From Bradyrhizobium sp. CB82 (GTDB lineage Bacteria > Pseudomonadota > Alphaproteobacteria > Rhizobiales > Xanthobacteraceae), in NCBI RefSeq assembly GCF_029714405.1, contig NZ_CP121650.1:4035001-4099000 (forward strand): a DNA stretch of 64,000 bases, in the 5' to 3' direction. The position numbers and the translations under genes were made by a program. Shown here piece after piece: positions 1 through 9,466 of this stretch; position 1 is the stretch's first letter; each line of letters starts with the position of its first letter. The notes under the pieces were generated by a model. That model did not search any database and was not told where the DNA came from. It saw only the letters and a list, made by a program, of their open reading frames with translations.

Positions 1-1118
1 GGCATCGCCTGCTCATAGACCTCGTGGATGGTGATCCCGCGGCTCGAGGCGCGCAACTTCATCAGATGATGACAGTCGGCGACGATGCCCACCAGCGACA
101 CCGCTTCCTCGTTGAGCTCGTAGCGGCCGGCCTCGATCCGTGACAGGTCGAGGATCTCGTTGATGAGATTCAGCAGATGTACGCCGGAATTATGGATGTC
201 GGCGGAATATTCCTTGTAGACGGCGACCTGATGCGGGCCAAAGATCTCGCTCTTCATGACCTCGGAGAAACCGAGGATCGCGTTCAGCGGCGTGCGTAGC
301 TCGTGGCTCATCTGCGCCAGGAAGCGCGACTTGGCGACGTTGGCGGATTCGGCGCGGTGCCGCGCCTCGTCCGAGATCGCCTTGGCCTGTTCCAGTTCGC
401 CGATCAGAGCGTCCTTCTCCGCGCGCGCTTCCAGCGTTGCAAAAGTCGAGGAGTGCAGCCGGTGCGCCAAAAGCACGAAATAGCCTTCGGCGGCGAGCGA
501 CAGCGCCGCCAGGATGTAATTGTCCAGCGAGCCGCTCATCGCAAAGCTCAGCGCCATCGCGACCGCAACGGGCGCGGTGGCCGCAAGCGCTGCGATCGGC
601 AGATTGGCCGCCAGCATGCTCGATACTGCGATCACCAGCAGCATCAGGAACATCATCAGCGTTTCCGTGACGACGTCGAGCACGGGGTGGATCAGTATCG
701 CCATCCAGCACAGGCCATAGAGCAGGTCGAGCACGACGAATCGCGTGCGCCATTTGCGCGTGACGGCGGGCAAGGCCGGCTCGGCGAGATAGCGGCGACA
801 GCTCCGGATCATGGCGGCGTGGATGCAGAGCATGCCGATCGTCCAGAGCGCCGCTGGAACCGGCTGCATCCAGAGCCCGAACAGCAAGCCGGTCGCGACC
901 ACCAGCAGCATCACGACGTAGGATGCCGAGAGCCGCGTCTGCGCATATTGGCGCAGCATTTCGCTGTCAAAGGCGGGCCGTGTTCCGCTGGTCGACGTTA
1001 ACTTGTCGCGCGCTTCGCGCACCCGTTGCGCCGCAGCCCGGCGATTGCTCGCCGATGGCACGCTGGCCGGCTCGGCCGGAAGCTGCACGACCTCGGGCTT
1101 TTCAGCGGGGTTACTCAT
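1..1118 (-). CDS. Sensor histidine kinase, PleC/DivJ-like (3' end cut by window edge)
   Basis: The first 372 codons of a membrane histidine kinase are present; the ATP-binding part lies beyond the window edge. The ATG at 1118 opens MSNPAEKPEVV and a basic, Ala-rich N-terminus. Several hydrophobic segments follow between about residues 60 and 215, then a short coiled coil and a HisKA dimerisation domain with the phospho-acceptor box MSHELRTPLN (His about residue 272). The text after the H-box (FGPHQVAVYKEY, then SGVHLLNLINEILDLSRIEA) closely resembles the PleC/DivJ/PdhS kinases that control DivK/CtrA in alphaproteobacteria. The kinase role is certain from the motif. Membership of the cell-cycle group is inferred, and the true partner cannot be seen here. 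Confidence 0.85.
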   Translation of the reverse strand, partial: MSNPAEKPEVVQLPAEPASVPSASNRRAAAQRVREARDKLTSTSGTRPAFDSEMLRQYAQTRLSASYVVMLLVVATGLLFGLWMQPVPAALWTIGMLCIHAAMIRSCRRYLAEPALPAVTRKWRTRFVVLDLLYGLCWMAILIHPVLDVVTETLMMFLMLLVIAVSSMLAANLPIAALAATAPVAVAMALSFAMSGSLDNYILAALSLAAEGYFVLLAHRLHSSTFATLEARAEKDALIGELEQAKAISDEARHRAESANVAKSRFLAQMSHELRTPLNAILGFSEVMKSEIFGPHQVAVYKEYSADIHNSGVHLLNLINEILDLSRIEAGRYELNEEAVSLVGIVADCHHLMKLRASSRGITIHEVYEQAM

Positions 1119-1269
1119 CAAGCAACACGAATTCCTGCCCACGCCGTACGCGGGCCTTCTGCATTCTCTATCTCTGGCAACAAATCCTTAAGAGCTGACT
1201 TAAGGAGCTAAAGAATTACGTTAACGGGGAGTTAATTCGGTCGCGGGAACCGCGGCGCGAGTGGCTGGC

Positions 1270-2547
1270 TCAGTGCATCGCCGCGTGCTGCGCGATATAG
1301 ACCACCGCCCCGGCCAGATACCCGGCAAGCGCGGGTCCTGCGATGCGGCGCGCGTACCAGAAGAACTCGATCTTCTCGAGTCCCATGGCGGCGACGCCCG
1401 CGGCCGAGCCGATGATCAGGATCGAGCCGCCGGTGCCGGCGCAATAGGCGATGAACTCCCAGATGAAGCTGTCGGGCGGGTAGCGCGCGAGGTCGTACAT
1501 GCCCATGGTCGCGGCGACGAGCGGCACGTTGTCGATGATGGCGCTGAGGAGGCCGAGCAGGATGACGATGATGTCCTGCCGGCCGATGGTCGTATCCAGC
1601 CACCTTGCGAGCCTCGCCAGCAGGCCGGCATGTTCGAGGCAGGCGACGGCGAGCAGGATGCCGACGAAGAACACGATCGAGCTCAAGTCGATCCGGGTCA
1701 GCGCATGCACCAGGGTAAGGGGACGTCGCACGTGCTCGTCCTTGTGGCGATGGATGATCTCGCCGACCATCCAGAGGATGCCGAGCCCAAACAGGACGCC
1801 CATGAAGGGCGCAAGATGCGTGACCGCGTTGAAGGCGGGCACCGCGATCAGCGTGCCGAGCCCGAGATAGAACATCAGATTGCGCTCAAACAGTTCGACC
1901 CCTTGCAACCGGTCTTCCCTGGGGGGCGGTGCGATGACCTTGCCGCGCACTGAAATGCTGATGACGAGAAGAGGAACGAGAAGGTTGACGAGGGACGCCG
2001 GAAAGACCGCCCCCATGACGCTCAGCGGCGAGATCTGCCCACCGATCCAGAGCATCGTCGTGGTGACGTCGCCGATCACGGTCCAGGCGCCGCCCGCATT
2101 GGCCGCAATGACGATGAGGGAAGCGAACAGCAGCCGGTCGGCGCGTTTGCCGATCAGCTTCTGGATCAGCGAGATCATAACGATGGTGGTCGTCAGATTA
2201 TCCAGGATCGAGCTTAAGAAGAACGTTACGAAGCCGACCAGCCACATCAGGGCTGCCTGGCTCGTTGTGCGGATCAGCGAGGTGATGATCTCGAAACCGT
2301 CATGGGCGTCGATCACCTCGACGATAGTCATGGCGCCGATCAGGAAGAACACGATCTGCGCGGTGGAGGAGACGGATTCGTCGAGTTGACGGCTGATCAG
2401 CGCGTGATCGCCGGTCATGGCCGCGTAGGCGGTCCAGAGCAGGCCGGCGCCGACGAGCGCGGTCGCGCTCTTGTTGATGCCGAGCGGGTGTTCGAGCGCG
2501 ATCGCCGCGTAGGCAACGACGAAGATGGCGGCGATCGCGATCAGCAA
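1270..2547 (-). CDS. nhaD: NhaD-type Na+/H+ antiporter
   Basis: This 425-residue protein is almost entirely hydrophobic, with roughly a dozen membrane segments, as in the NhaD branch of the ion transporter superfamily. Diagnostic stretches are SILDNLTTTIVM (about residue 112) and its pseudo-repeat AIIDNVPLVAATMG near the C-terminus, plus IVIAANAGGAWTVIGD, which supply the conserved Asp/Asn and Thr residues of the transport core. The expected role is sodium or lithium extrusion in exchange for protons at the inner membrane. It starts at ATG 2547 and runs toward the kinase gene, 151 bases away. The adjacent dehydrogenase is 24 bases upstream on the same strand, so co-transcription is possible. 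The ion specificity is family knowledge, not seen in the sequence. Confidence 0.85.
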   Translation of the reverse strand: MLIAIAAIFVVAYAAIALEHPLGINKSATALVGAGLLWTAYAAMTGDHALISRQLDESVSSTAQIVFFLIGAMTIVEVIDAHDGFEIITSLIRTTSQAALMWLVGFVTFFLSSILDNLTTTIVMISLIQKLIGKRADRLLFASLIVIAANAGGAWTVIGDVTTTMLWIGGQISPLSVMGAVFPASLVNLLVPLLVISISVRGKVIAPPPREDRLQGVELFERNLMFYLGLGTLIAVPAFNAVTHLAPFMGVLFGLGILWMVGEIIHRHKDEHVRRPLTLVHALTRIDLSSIVFFVGILLAVACLEHAGLLARLARWLDTTIGRQDIIVILLGLLSAIIDNVPLVAATMGMYDLARYPPDSFIWEFIAYCAGTGGSILIIGSAAGVAAMGLEKIEFFWYARRIAGPALAGYLAGAVVYIAQHAAMH

Positions 2548-2571
2548 GACGGGTCCGGGCTCAAGCGGCCA

Positions 2572-3441
2572 TCAGCGTTGCAACCGCGCGAGCAGGCTCG
2601 ACGTATCCCAGCGCTTGCCGCCCATCTTCTCGACTTCGGCATAGAACTGATCGACCAGCGCGGTCACCGGCAGGTTGGCACCGTTGCGGCGGGCTTCCGC
2701 TATGCAGATCGAGAGGTCCTTGCGCATCCATTCGACGGCGAAGCCGAAATCGTACTTCCCGTCATTCATGGTCTTGTAGCGGTTCTCCATTTGCCAGGAC
2801 TGCGCCGCGCCCTTGGAGATGGTGTCGATCACGGCCGCAACGTCGAGGCCCGACTTCTTGGCGAAGTGAATGCCTTCGGAGAGTCCCTGCACGAGACCCG
2901 CGATGCAGATCTGGTTGACCATCTTGGTGAGCTGTCCGGAGCCCGCAGGTCCCAGCAGTTTGCACATCCGCGCATAGGCCGCGATGACGGGCTCGACACC
3001 GGCATAGGCGTCCGCGGCGCCGCCGCACATCACGGTGAGCACCCCGTTCTCGGCGCCAGCCTGTCCGCCGGAGACGGGGGCATCGACGAATTTGAAGCCG
3101 GCCTTGGTGGCGGCCGCATCAAGCTCGCGCGCGACTTCGGCAGAGGCGGTGGTGTGGTCGACGAAGGTCGCGCCCTTCTTCATGCCGGCAAACGCGCCGT
3201 CGGGGCCGATCGTCACCGCGCGCAGATCATTGTCGTTGCCGACGCAGCACATCACGAAATCCTGGCCCTCGGCGGCCGCCTTCGGTGTCGCTGCGGTCTT
3301 GCCGCCGAACTTATCCGCCCATTCCTTCGCCTTGGCCGCGGTGCGGTTGTAGACGGTGACCTCATGGCCCCCCTTGTTGACGAGGTGGCCGGCCATGGGG
3401 AAGCCCATGACGCCGAGACCGAGGAAAGCGACTTTAGCCAT
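2572..3441 (-). CDS. 3-hydroxyisobutyrate dehydrogenase-family NAD(P) oxidoreductase
   Basis: This is a 289-residue beta-hydroxyacid dehydrogenase. It has an N-terminal Rossmann motif GLGVMGFPMAGHL (residues 7-19), the substrate signature DAPVSGGQAGAENG (about 118-131), and the helix with catalytic lysine GSGQLTKMVNQ (about 165-175). Enzymes of this family oxidise 3-hydroxyisobutyrate, 2-hydroxy-3-oxopropionate or related small hydroxyacids. The motifs do not decide among them, so no gene symbol is given. The frame stays open for 137 more codons upstream, but MAKVAFLG at 3441 is the family's normal N-terminus and the extension is unlike protein. The gene is divergent from the VOC gene at 3655. 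Confidence 0.85.
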   Translation of the reverse strand: MAKVAFLGLGVMGFPMAGHLVNKGGHEVTVYNRTAAKAKEWADKFGGKTAATPKAAAEGQDFVMCCVGNDNDLRAVTIGPDGAFAGMKKGATFVDHTTASAEVARELDAAATKAGFKFVDAPVSGGQAGAENGVLTVMCGGAADAYAGVEPVIAAYARMCKLLGPAGSGQLTKMVNQICIAGLVQGLSEGIHFAKKSGLDVAAVIDTISKGAAQSWQMENRYKTMNDGKYDFGFAVEWMRKDLSICIAEARRNGANLPVTALVDQFYAEVEKMGGKRWDTSSLLARLQR

Positions 3442-3654
3442 ATGGGTGACCTTGCCTGTGCTTGGGTGTTCTTGCGGGCTTGACCGGCCTTGAGCCGGCC
3501 GGGCCATAGTCTCAAGAGGTTTTGGCGGTTCCCCCCGGAGGGGGCGGATCGGAGGCGCACCATAAACCCTTGAGGCCGGAGGGCAACGGCTTCGTTTGAT
3601 GGTCTCCTGTGCTAGGATGAACGAATAAGGACATAAAAAAAGGGAGTGCAAGGC

Positions 3655-4092
3655 ATGGCTGTGAGCGTTGGCGTGCTCGATCATTTCAACATCCGGACCC
3701 GGAAACTGGCCGAGACCGTCCGCTTCTACGAGGACGTGTTGGGTCTCGAAAAGGGCCCGCGGCCCGATTTCGCTTTCCCGGGTGCGTGGATGTACAGCGA
3801 GGGCAAGCCGGTGGTGCACCTCGTTGATATTTCCGTGACGGATGAGGCTCAAAAGCCCGATTCAGGCGTTGTCCATCACGTCGCTTTCGTCAGCCGCGGT
3901 TTCGACGGCATGAGGCAGCGCCTGAGCGGCAAGGGCATGAAATTCGACTCCCGGCAGGTGCCGGGTGGCGACCTCTGGCAGATCTTCGTGCATGACCCCA
4001 ATGGGGTCATGATCGAGTTGAACTACGAGGCGGCCAAGGAGCAGGGGGCGGCGGCCCCGGTCGAGACAGCCGGCGACATTGGCAGGCAGTAG
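3655..4092 (+). CDS. VOC (glyoxalase/bleomycin resistance) family protein
   Basis: This is a single vicinal-oxygen-chelate domain of 145 residues. Typical strands are visible: LDHFNIRTRKL at the N-terminus with a candidate metal His, VVHHVAFVSRGFDGM in the middle, and the terminal VMIELNYE that supplies the usual Glu ligand. Family members include glyoxalases, dioxygenases and isomerases; no substrate can be assigned. The ATG at 3655 is preferred over an in-frame GTG at 3646 because AGGGAG (3641-3646) lies eight bases upstream. The gene ends in a hairpin-repeat zone before mrp. Confidence 0.8.
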   Translation: MAVSVGVLDHFNIRTRKLAETVRFYEDVLGLEKGPRPDFAFPGAWMYSEGKPVVHLVDISVTDEAQKPDSGVVHHVAFVSRGFDGMRQRLSGKGMKFDSRQVPGGDLWQIFVHDPNGVMIELNYEAAKEQGAAAPVETAGDIGRQ

Positions 4093-4126
4093 CCTTTTGG
4101 GCGTTTCCGCTCTAATGGGGCGCATC

Positions 4127-4216
4127 GCCCGAAAGCGTGATCAGGATCGCGCTTTCGGGCCTCATAGTTGAGCATGATCTTCCCGGAAAACCGCTACACA
4201 CTTTTCCGGATCATGC
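4127..4216. repeat. Dispersed intergenic hairpin repeat (family A, two stems)
   Basis: There are two back-to-back inverted repeats. GCCCGAAAGCG (4127-4137) pairs with CGCTTTCGGGC (4150-4160). GCATGATC (4172-4179) pairs with GATCATGC (4209-4216), with CCGGAAAA/TTTTCCGG inside. Related sequence recurs at 40111-40190 and, reversed and partial, at 61827-61880. It sits between two co-directional genes and overlaps a spurious upstream extension of the mrp frame. This supports the downstream TTG start for mrp. Confidence 0.75.
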
Positions 4217-4235
4217 GTCGTTCAGGAGATGCGCT

Positions 4236-5366
4236 TTGAGCGTGACGCAGCAGCAGGTTCTCGACAGCCTCAGCCGGATCAAATCGCCGCGCGGGGTCGC
4301 GCTCACCAATGCCAATGTGTTGAGCGCGATCAGCGCAAGTGACGGCAAGGTGTTCTTCTCGATCAATGTCGATGCCGCCGAGGCGCGGGCCTGGGAGCAG
4401 GTCCGTGCCGAGGCCGAGGCCGCCGTGCGCGCCATTCCGGGCGTTACCACGGCCATGGTGGCGCTAACTGCCGAGCGCAAGCCGGGCACCGTACCGCCGC
4501 AGCCGCCGAGCCGCGGCGCGCCGGGGGTGCAGCCGGCCCATGCCCACCGGCCGCCGCAGGGCGGCACCTCCCCGATGTCGCGCCAGGCCGAGATTCCCGG
4601 CGTCTCCGCCGTCATCGCAGTCGCCTCCGGCAAGGGCGGGGTCGGCAAGTCGACCACCGCGCTCAATCTGGCGCTCGGCCTGCGCGACCTCGGGCTGAAG
4701 GTCGGGCTGCTCGACGCCGACATCTACGGTCCCTCGGTGCCGCGGCTGACGGGCCTGCGCGACAAGCCAGCGCTGAACGCGGAGCGGAAGATGATTCCGC
4801 TGAAGCGCTTCGGCCTCTCGATCATGTCGATCGGCTTCCTCGTGGAGGAAGAGACCGCGATGATCTGGCGTGGTCCGATGGTGATGTCGGCGGTGACGCA
4901 GATGCTGCGCGACGTCGAGTGGGGCAAGCTCGACATCCTGGTCGTCGACATGCCGCCGGGGACGGGCGATGCGCAGCTCACGCTCGCGCAAAACGTACCC
5001 CTGAAGGGCGCCGTCATCGTTTCGACCCCGCAGGACCTGTCGCTGATCGACGCGCGGCGGGGCCTTGCCATGTTCAAGAAGGTGAATGTCACCGTGCTCG
5101 GCATCGTCGAGAACATGAGCTATTTCCAGTGCCCGCATTGCGGCACGAAATCGGACATTTTCGGCCATGGCGGGGCGCGACACGAGGCCGAGAAACTCGC
5201 CGTCCCGTTCCTGGGCGAAATTCCGCTGCACATGGCGATTCGCGAGACGTCGGACGCCGGAAAACCGGTGGTCGACAGCGAGCCGGATGGGCCCCATGCG
5301 GCGATCTATCGCGCCATCGCGGGCCAGATCCGGGACCAGCTCAAACCCGTAATTTCCACAGGCTGA
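4236..5366 (+). CDS. mrp: Mrp/ApbC-type iron-sulfur cluster carrier ATPase
   Basis: This 376-residue P-loop NTPase of the Mrp/NBP35 family carries assembled Fe-S clusters to target apoproteins in the cytoplasm. The N-terminal 95 residues form a DUF59/MIP18-like domain (LSRIKSPRG...). A Pro-rich linker of about 40 residues follows, then the deviant Walker A ASGKGGVGKST, the switch region LDADIYGPS, VVDMPPGTGD, and the C-terminal cluster-binding pair in FQCPHCGTK (CxxC). The start is taken as TTG 4236 because AGGAG (4224-4228) lies seven bases upstream and the product then begins MSVTQQQVL. The longer frame from 4137 reads through a repeat element. A separate regulatory element is not apparent. 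Confidence 0.9.
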   Translation: MSVTQQQVLDSLSRIKSPRGVALTNANVLSAISASDGKVFFSINVDAAEARAWEQVRAEAEAAVRAIPGVTTAMVALTAERKPGTVPPQPPSRGAPGVQPAHAHRPPQGGTSPMSRQAEIPGVSAVIAVASGKGGVGKSTTALNLALGLRDLGLKVGLLDADIYGPSVPRLTGLRDKPALNAERKMIPLKRFGLSIMSIGFLVEEETAMIWRGPMVMSAVTQMLRDVEWGKLDILVVDMPPGTGDAQLTLAQNVPLKGAVIVSTPQDLSLIDARRGLAMFKKVNVTVLGIVENMSYFQCPHCGTKSDIFGHGGARHEAEKLAVPFLGEIPLHMAIRETSDAGKPVVDSEPDGPHAAIYRAIAGQIRDQLKPVISTG

Positions 5367-5446
5367 GCCTTCCTGCCGAGGAATGCGACTTTCGTACACT
5401 CCCGTCATGCCATTGTCGCGTTCCGAAAGCCGGGCTTCCGTGCTAA

Positions 5447-6646
<1,200 letters not shown>

Positions 6647-6677
6647 TCACCTAAGCCAAAGGTCGTAAGACTGCATG

Positions 6678-6709
6678 AGCCCGATCTCCTCGCGAGACCG
6701 GGCTTTTTG
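6678..6709 (+). terminator. Rho-independent terminator after first dctP
   Basis: AGCCCGATCTC (6678-6688) pairs, with one mismatch, with GAGACCGGGCT (6694-6704) around a five-base loop, followed by a T run. It separates the two binding-protein genes into independently terminated units. Confidence 0.8.
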
Positions 6710-6813
6710 CGTTTCCCCGCGATTACCGGGATGGAAATCGGTACCAGGATGTTCCATGCTGCCCGCAAGCCTCGGCAAGAAGGCTCGCAATCGCAACCAT
6801 CAGGGCGGGAAAC

Positions 6814-7902
6814 ATGAAAAGAAGAGACTTCATCAAAGTTACCGGACTTGGCGCTGCCGGCGCCGCCACACTCGCCGCTCCCGCCATCGCGCAATCGATG
6901 CCGGAGATCAAATGGCGCATGCCGACGAGCTGGCCGAAATCGCTCGACACGCTCTATGGCGGCGCCGAGATGATGTGCAAGATGGTTGCGGAGGCGACCG
7001 ACAACAAATTCCAGATCCAGATCTTCGCGGCCGGCGAGATCGTGCCGGGCCTGCAGGTTTTGGACGCCGTACAGAACGCGACCTGCGAGATCGGCCACAC
7101 CGCGTCCTACTATTACTTCGGCAAGGATCCGACTTTCACCTTCGGCTCTGCCGTGCCGTTCGGCCCCAACATGCGCATCAACCAGGCCTGGTACATGCTG
7201 GGCGGCGGCCGCGAGGTGCTCAACGAGTTCTACAAGAGCTACAACGTGATCTCGCTGCTTGCGGGCAACACCGGCTGCCAGATGGGCGGCTGGTTCAGGA
7301 AAGAGGTCACCACGCCCGACGATCTCAAGGGCATGAAATTCCGCATTGGCGGATTCGCTGGCCGCGTCCTGCAAAAACTCGGTGTGGTGCCGCAGCAGCT
7401 TGCCGGCGGCGACATCTATCCGGCGCTGGAGAAGGGCACCATCGACGGTGCCGAGTGGGTCGGTCCTTATGATGACGAGAAGCTCGGCTTCTACAAGATC
7501 GCGCCGCACTATTACTATCCTGGCTGGTGGGAAGGTGGTCCGATGCTGCTCGCCTTCGTCAACCTCGACAAATGGAACGCGCTGCCGAAATTCTATCAGA
7601 GCGTGTTGGAGCAGGCTGGCCATTACGCCAACAACTGGATGATGGCGCGCTATGATCACGCCAACCCGCTGGCCTTGCGCAAGCTGCTCGCAAATGGCGC
7701 CAAGCTGCATGCCTTCCCGCCGCCGATCATGGATGCCAGTTACAAGGCGGCCAAGGAACTGCATAGCGAGGTCAGCGCGGGCAACGCCAACTTCAAGAAG
7801 GTCTACGAGTCCCTGACCAAGTTCTCCAACGACAGCTACGCCTGGTTTCAGGTCGCCGAGGTCGGCTACGACATCTTCATGGCGCGTCACTCGCAGAGCT
7901 GA
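6814..7902 (+). CDS. TRAP transporter substrate-binding protein, copy 2 (TakP/FcbT1-like)
   Basis: This is the second 362-residue DctP-family protein, clearly a paralogue of the preceding gene and of the same length. It again has a Tat signal (MKRRDFIKVTGLG, cleavage near AIAQ) and shares [31 protein letters not shown] and [14 protein letters not shown]. Differences cluster where the ligand pocket is expected, for example FGPNMRINQAWYML against [14 protein letters not shown] and the loop before GNTGCQMGGWF. The two proteins may therefore present different ligands to one permease; this is inference. The gene is followed by its own terminator and, 900 bases on, by a two-component system. Confidence 0.88.
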   Translation: MKRRDFIKVTGLGAAGAATLAAPAIAQSMPEIKWRMPTSWPKSLDTLYGGAEMMCKMVAEATDNKFQIQIFAAGEIVPGLQVLDAVQNATCEIGHTASYYYFGKDPTFTFGSAVPFGPNMRINQAWYMLGGGREVLNEFYKSYNVISLLAGNTGCQMGGWFRKEVTTPDDLKGMKFRIGGFAGRVLQKLGVVPQQLAGGDIYPALEKGTIDGAEWVGPYDDEKLGFYKIAPHYYYPGWWEGGPMLLAFVNLDKWNALPKFYQSVLEQAGHYANNWMMARYDHANPLALRKLLANGAKLHAFPPPIMDASYKAAKELHSEVSAGNANFKKVYESLTKFSNDSYAWFQVAEVGYDIFMARHSQS

Positions 7903-7944
7903 CGTGACCCGCGCGCCGCGGCACGATCTCCCGTCGAGCACGAA

Positions 7945-7978
7945 AGCCCGGTCTTGCGATGCGAGGCCGGGCTTTTGC
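7945..7978 (+). terminator. Rho-independent terminator after second dctP
   Basis: AGCCCGGTCT (7945-7954) pairs with AGGCCGGGCT (7964-7973) with one mismatch across a nine-base loop, and TTTT follows. Its stem resembles the terminator after the first copy, suggesting that the terminator was duplicated with the gene. Confidence 0.8.
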
Positions 7979-8370
7979 GTTCCCTGGCGGGGCGCCGACC
8001 AAAATCTGAAAAACAACCCCATGCAAAGGAGGAGGGGCGTTGCCGCGACGCGAGCTGCGCATTTCCCGAAATTGGTTGACACGTCGGGCAAATCAGTGGC
8101 AAAATGCAATCATCGAGAGATCGTCCCGTGGTGACACCCCGACGGGGCGTCCCTCACAAATCCACAGATCCCCGCTTCCGGTACCCGCTATCGCCCCGAC
8201 AGCCGCGCAAGAGGGAGATCGTTCGTCATCCGAATTGGGCCGATAGCGGGGCCGCTGAGAGGCGCGTCAAAGGCTGTGGACGGCGCGCAAGTCTTCTCGC
8301 CGGACGTTGACGTTCGCTTCGAGGCAGAGCGGTGATGTTCGACCTATCGCGGATTTCCGGTTGCGCCCCC
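7979..8370. other. Intergenic stretch without a recognisable gene
   Basis: Short open frames exist on both strands but none shows a coherent protein, start signal or family motif. The segment lies between the terminator of the second binding protein and a small minus-strand frame. It probably contains upstream control sequence for the two-component pair, but I could not identify a specific site. Confidence 0.4.
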
Positions 8371-8538
8371 TTACACGAGCCTGACAGGAGGACGAGCGGC
8401 CTCGGCGGCCGACTGGGCCGCCTTGGCCGAGCGCACCTCGTTCGTGCGCGTGTGCAGCCAGGCGCTGGCGACGAGGACGGCTACGGCAGCAACGCTCGCC
8501 GCAAAGCCCGCATGCTTGATGCGAAATGCATGACCTCT
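8371..8538 (-). pseudogene. Small single-membrane-segment protein frame lacking a normal start
   Basis: A minus-strand frame of 55 sense codons runs from a stop at 8541-8539 to TAA at 8373-8371. It reads KHAGFAASVAAVAV, then LVASAWLHTRTNEV and a short Ala-rich tail: one hydrophobic helix followed by a charged end. Third positions are almost all G or C, as in real genes here. No ATG, GTG or TTG exists upstream of the hydrophobic helix in this frame. The codons before AAG CAT are TTT CGC ATC, preceded by an AGAGGT that could be a ribosome site. Either the start was lost by mutation or a rare codon is used. Related short membrane proteins are common in this genus, but no function is known. Confidence 0.4.
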
Positions 8539-8790
8539 TCACCCTGGTTTCGGATGCATTTGCGCACAACCCACCGCTCACCGTGCGGCAGGGGCACAGC
8601 GAGGCAATCGTCGTGGCAAAAGGCGGAACCCTGTTATCAGCCTTGGCTGACGCTTACCTTACGGGTAGCCGCAGGCCGGTCGATGGCCGGCTCACGCTTT
8701 TTTGCTGGCCGAAGCCAGCGAATGATGAGAGACATCGGCCACGTGGCGTGGACCACTCGGCTGCGCCTCTCGCAATCGCGGATTGGACGA

Positions 8791-9465
8791 ATGCGCCTTC
8801 TGATCGTCGAGGACAATGTCGAGCTGTCGCGGCTCGTCGCGAACGGCCTGACGGCGGCTGGCTATGAGAGCGACATCGTCAGCACCGCGACTGAAGCGCG
8901 CGAGGCGGTCCGCAACGTCAGCTACGCCGCGATGATCCTCGATCTCGGCCTGCCCGATGGCGACGGCCTTGCGGTGCTGCGTGAGCTGCGCCGCCATATG
9001 GACCCGCTGCCGGTGCTGGTGCTGACCGCGCGGGGCGGTTTGCAGGATCGCGTCAACGGCCTGCGCAGCGGCGCCGACGATTACCTCGCAAAACCGTTCG
9101 CGCTGGAGGAGCTGGTGGCGCGGCTGGAGGCGATCCTGCGGCGTCCCGGCCAGTTGCTCGGCCGCTCGCTGCGCCTTGCCAATCTCGTCTACGACACCGA
9201 GAGCCGGCAGATCTTCGTCGACGACCAGCCGCGGATCATCTCGTCGCGCGAGACCTCGGTGCTGGAGATCCTGCTGCGGCGCCAGGGGCGGGTGGTGCCG
9301 AAGAAGAACGTCGAGGACCACATTTTTGGGCTCGAGGGCGAGGTCGCCTCCAATGCGGTCGAGGTCTACGTATCGCGGTTGCGCAAGCAGCTCGCCGAGC
9401 ATGGCGCGAGGGTGGTGATCCACACCATCCGCGGTGTCGGCTATCTGATTGCCGAGGAGAAATAG
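8791..9465 (+). CDS. OmpR-family response regulator (TctD-like)
   Basis: This is a 224-residue two-domain regulator. The receiver domain begins MRLLIVEDN, with the acidic pair at residues 7-8, phospho-acceptor Asp51 (MILDLGLPDGDG), Thr79 in VLVLTARGG and Lys101 in DDYLAKPF. The C-terminal half is an OmpR winged helix ending VSRLRKQL and TIRGVGYLI. A longer frame is open upstream to 8332, but that extension has no domain character, so ATG 8791 is chosen. The kinase gene starts one base after its stop, so the two are co-translated. Position between TRAP binding proteins and TRAP permease suggests control of that transporter, which is inference. Confidence 0.9.
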   Translation: MRLLIVEDNVELSRLVANGLTAAGYESDIVSTATEAREAVRNVSYAAMILDLGLPDGDGLAVLRELRRHMDPLPVLVLTARGGLQDRVNGLRSGADDYLAKPFALEELVARLEAILRRPGQLLGRSLRLANLVYDTESRQIFVDDQPRIISSRETSVLEILLRRQGRVVPKKNVEDHIFGLEGEVASNAVEVYVSRLRKQLAEHGARVVIHTIRGVGYLIAEEK

Positions 9466-9466
9466 C

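Noticed and set aside
8332..8790. 153-codon N-terminal extension of the response regulator
   Set aside because: Receiver domains begin with the sequence at ATG 8791. The upstream part is Arg-rich with no domain and overlaps the small minus-strand frame.
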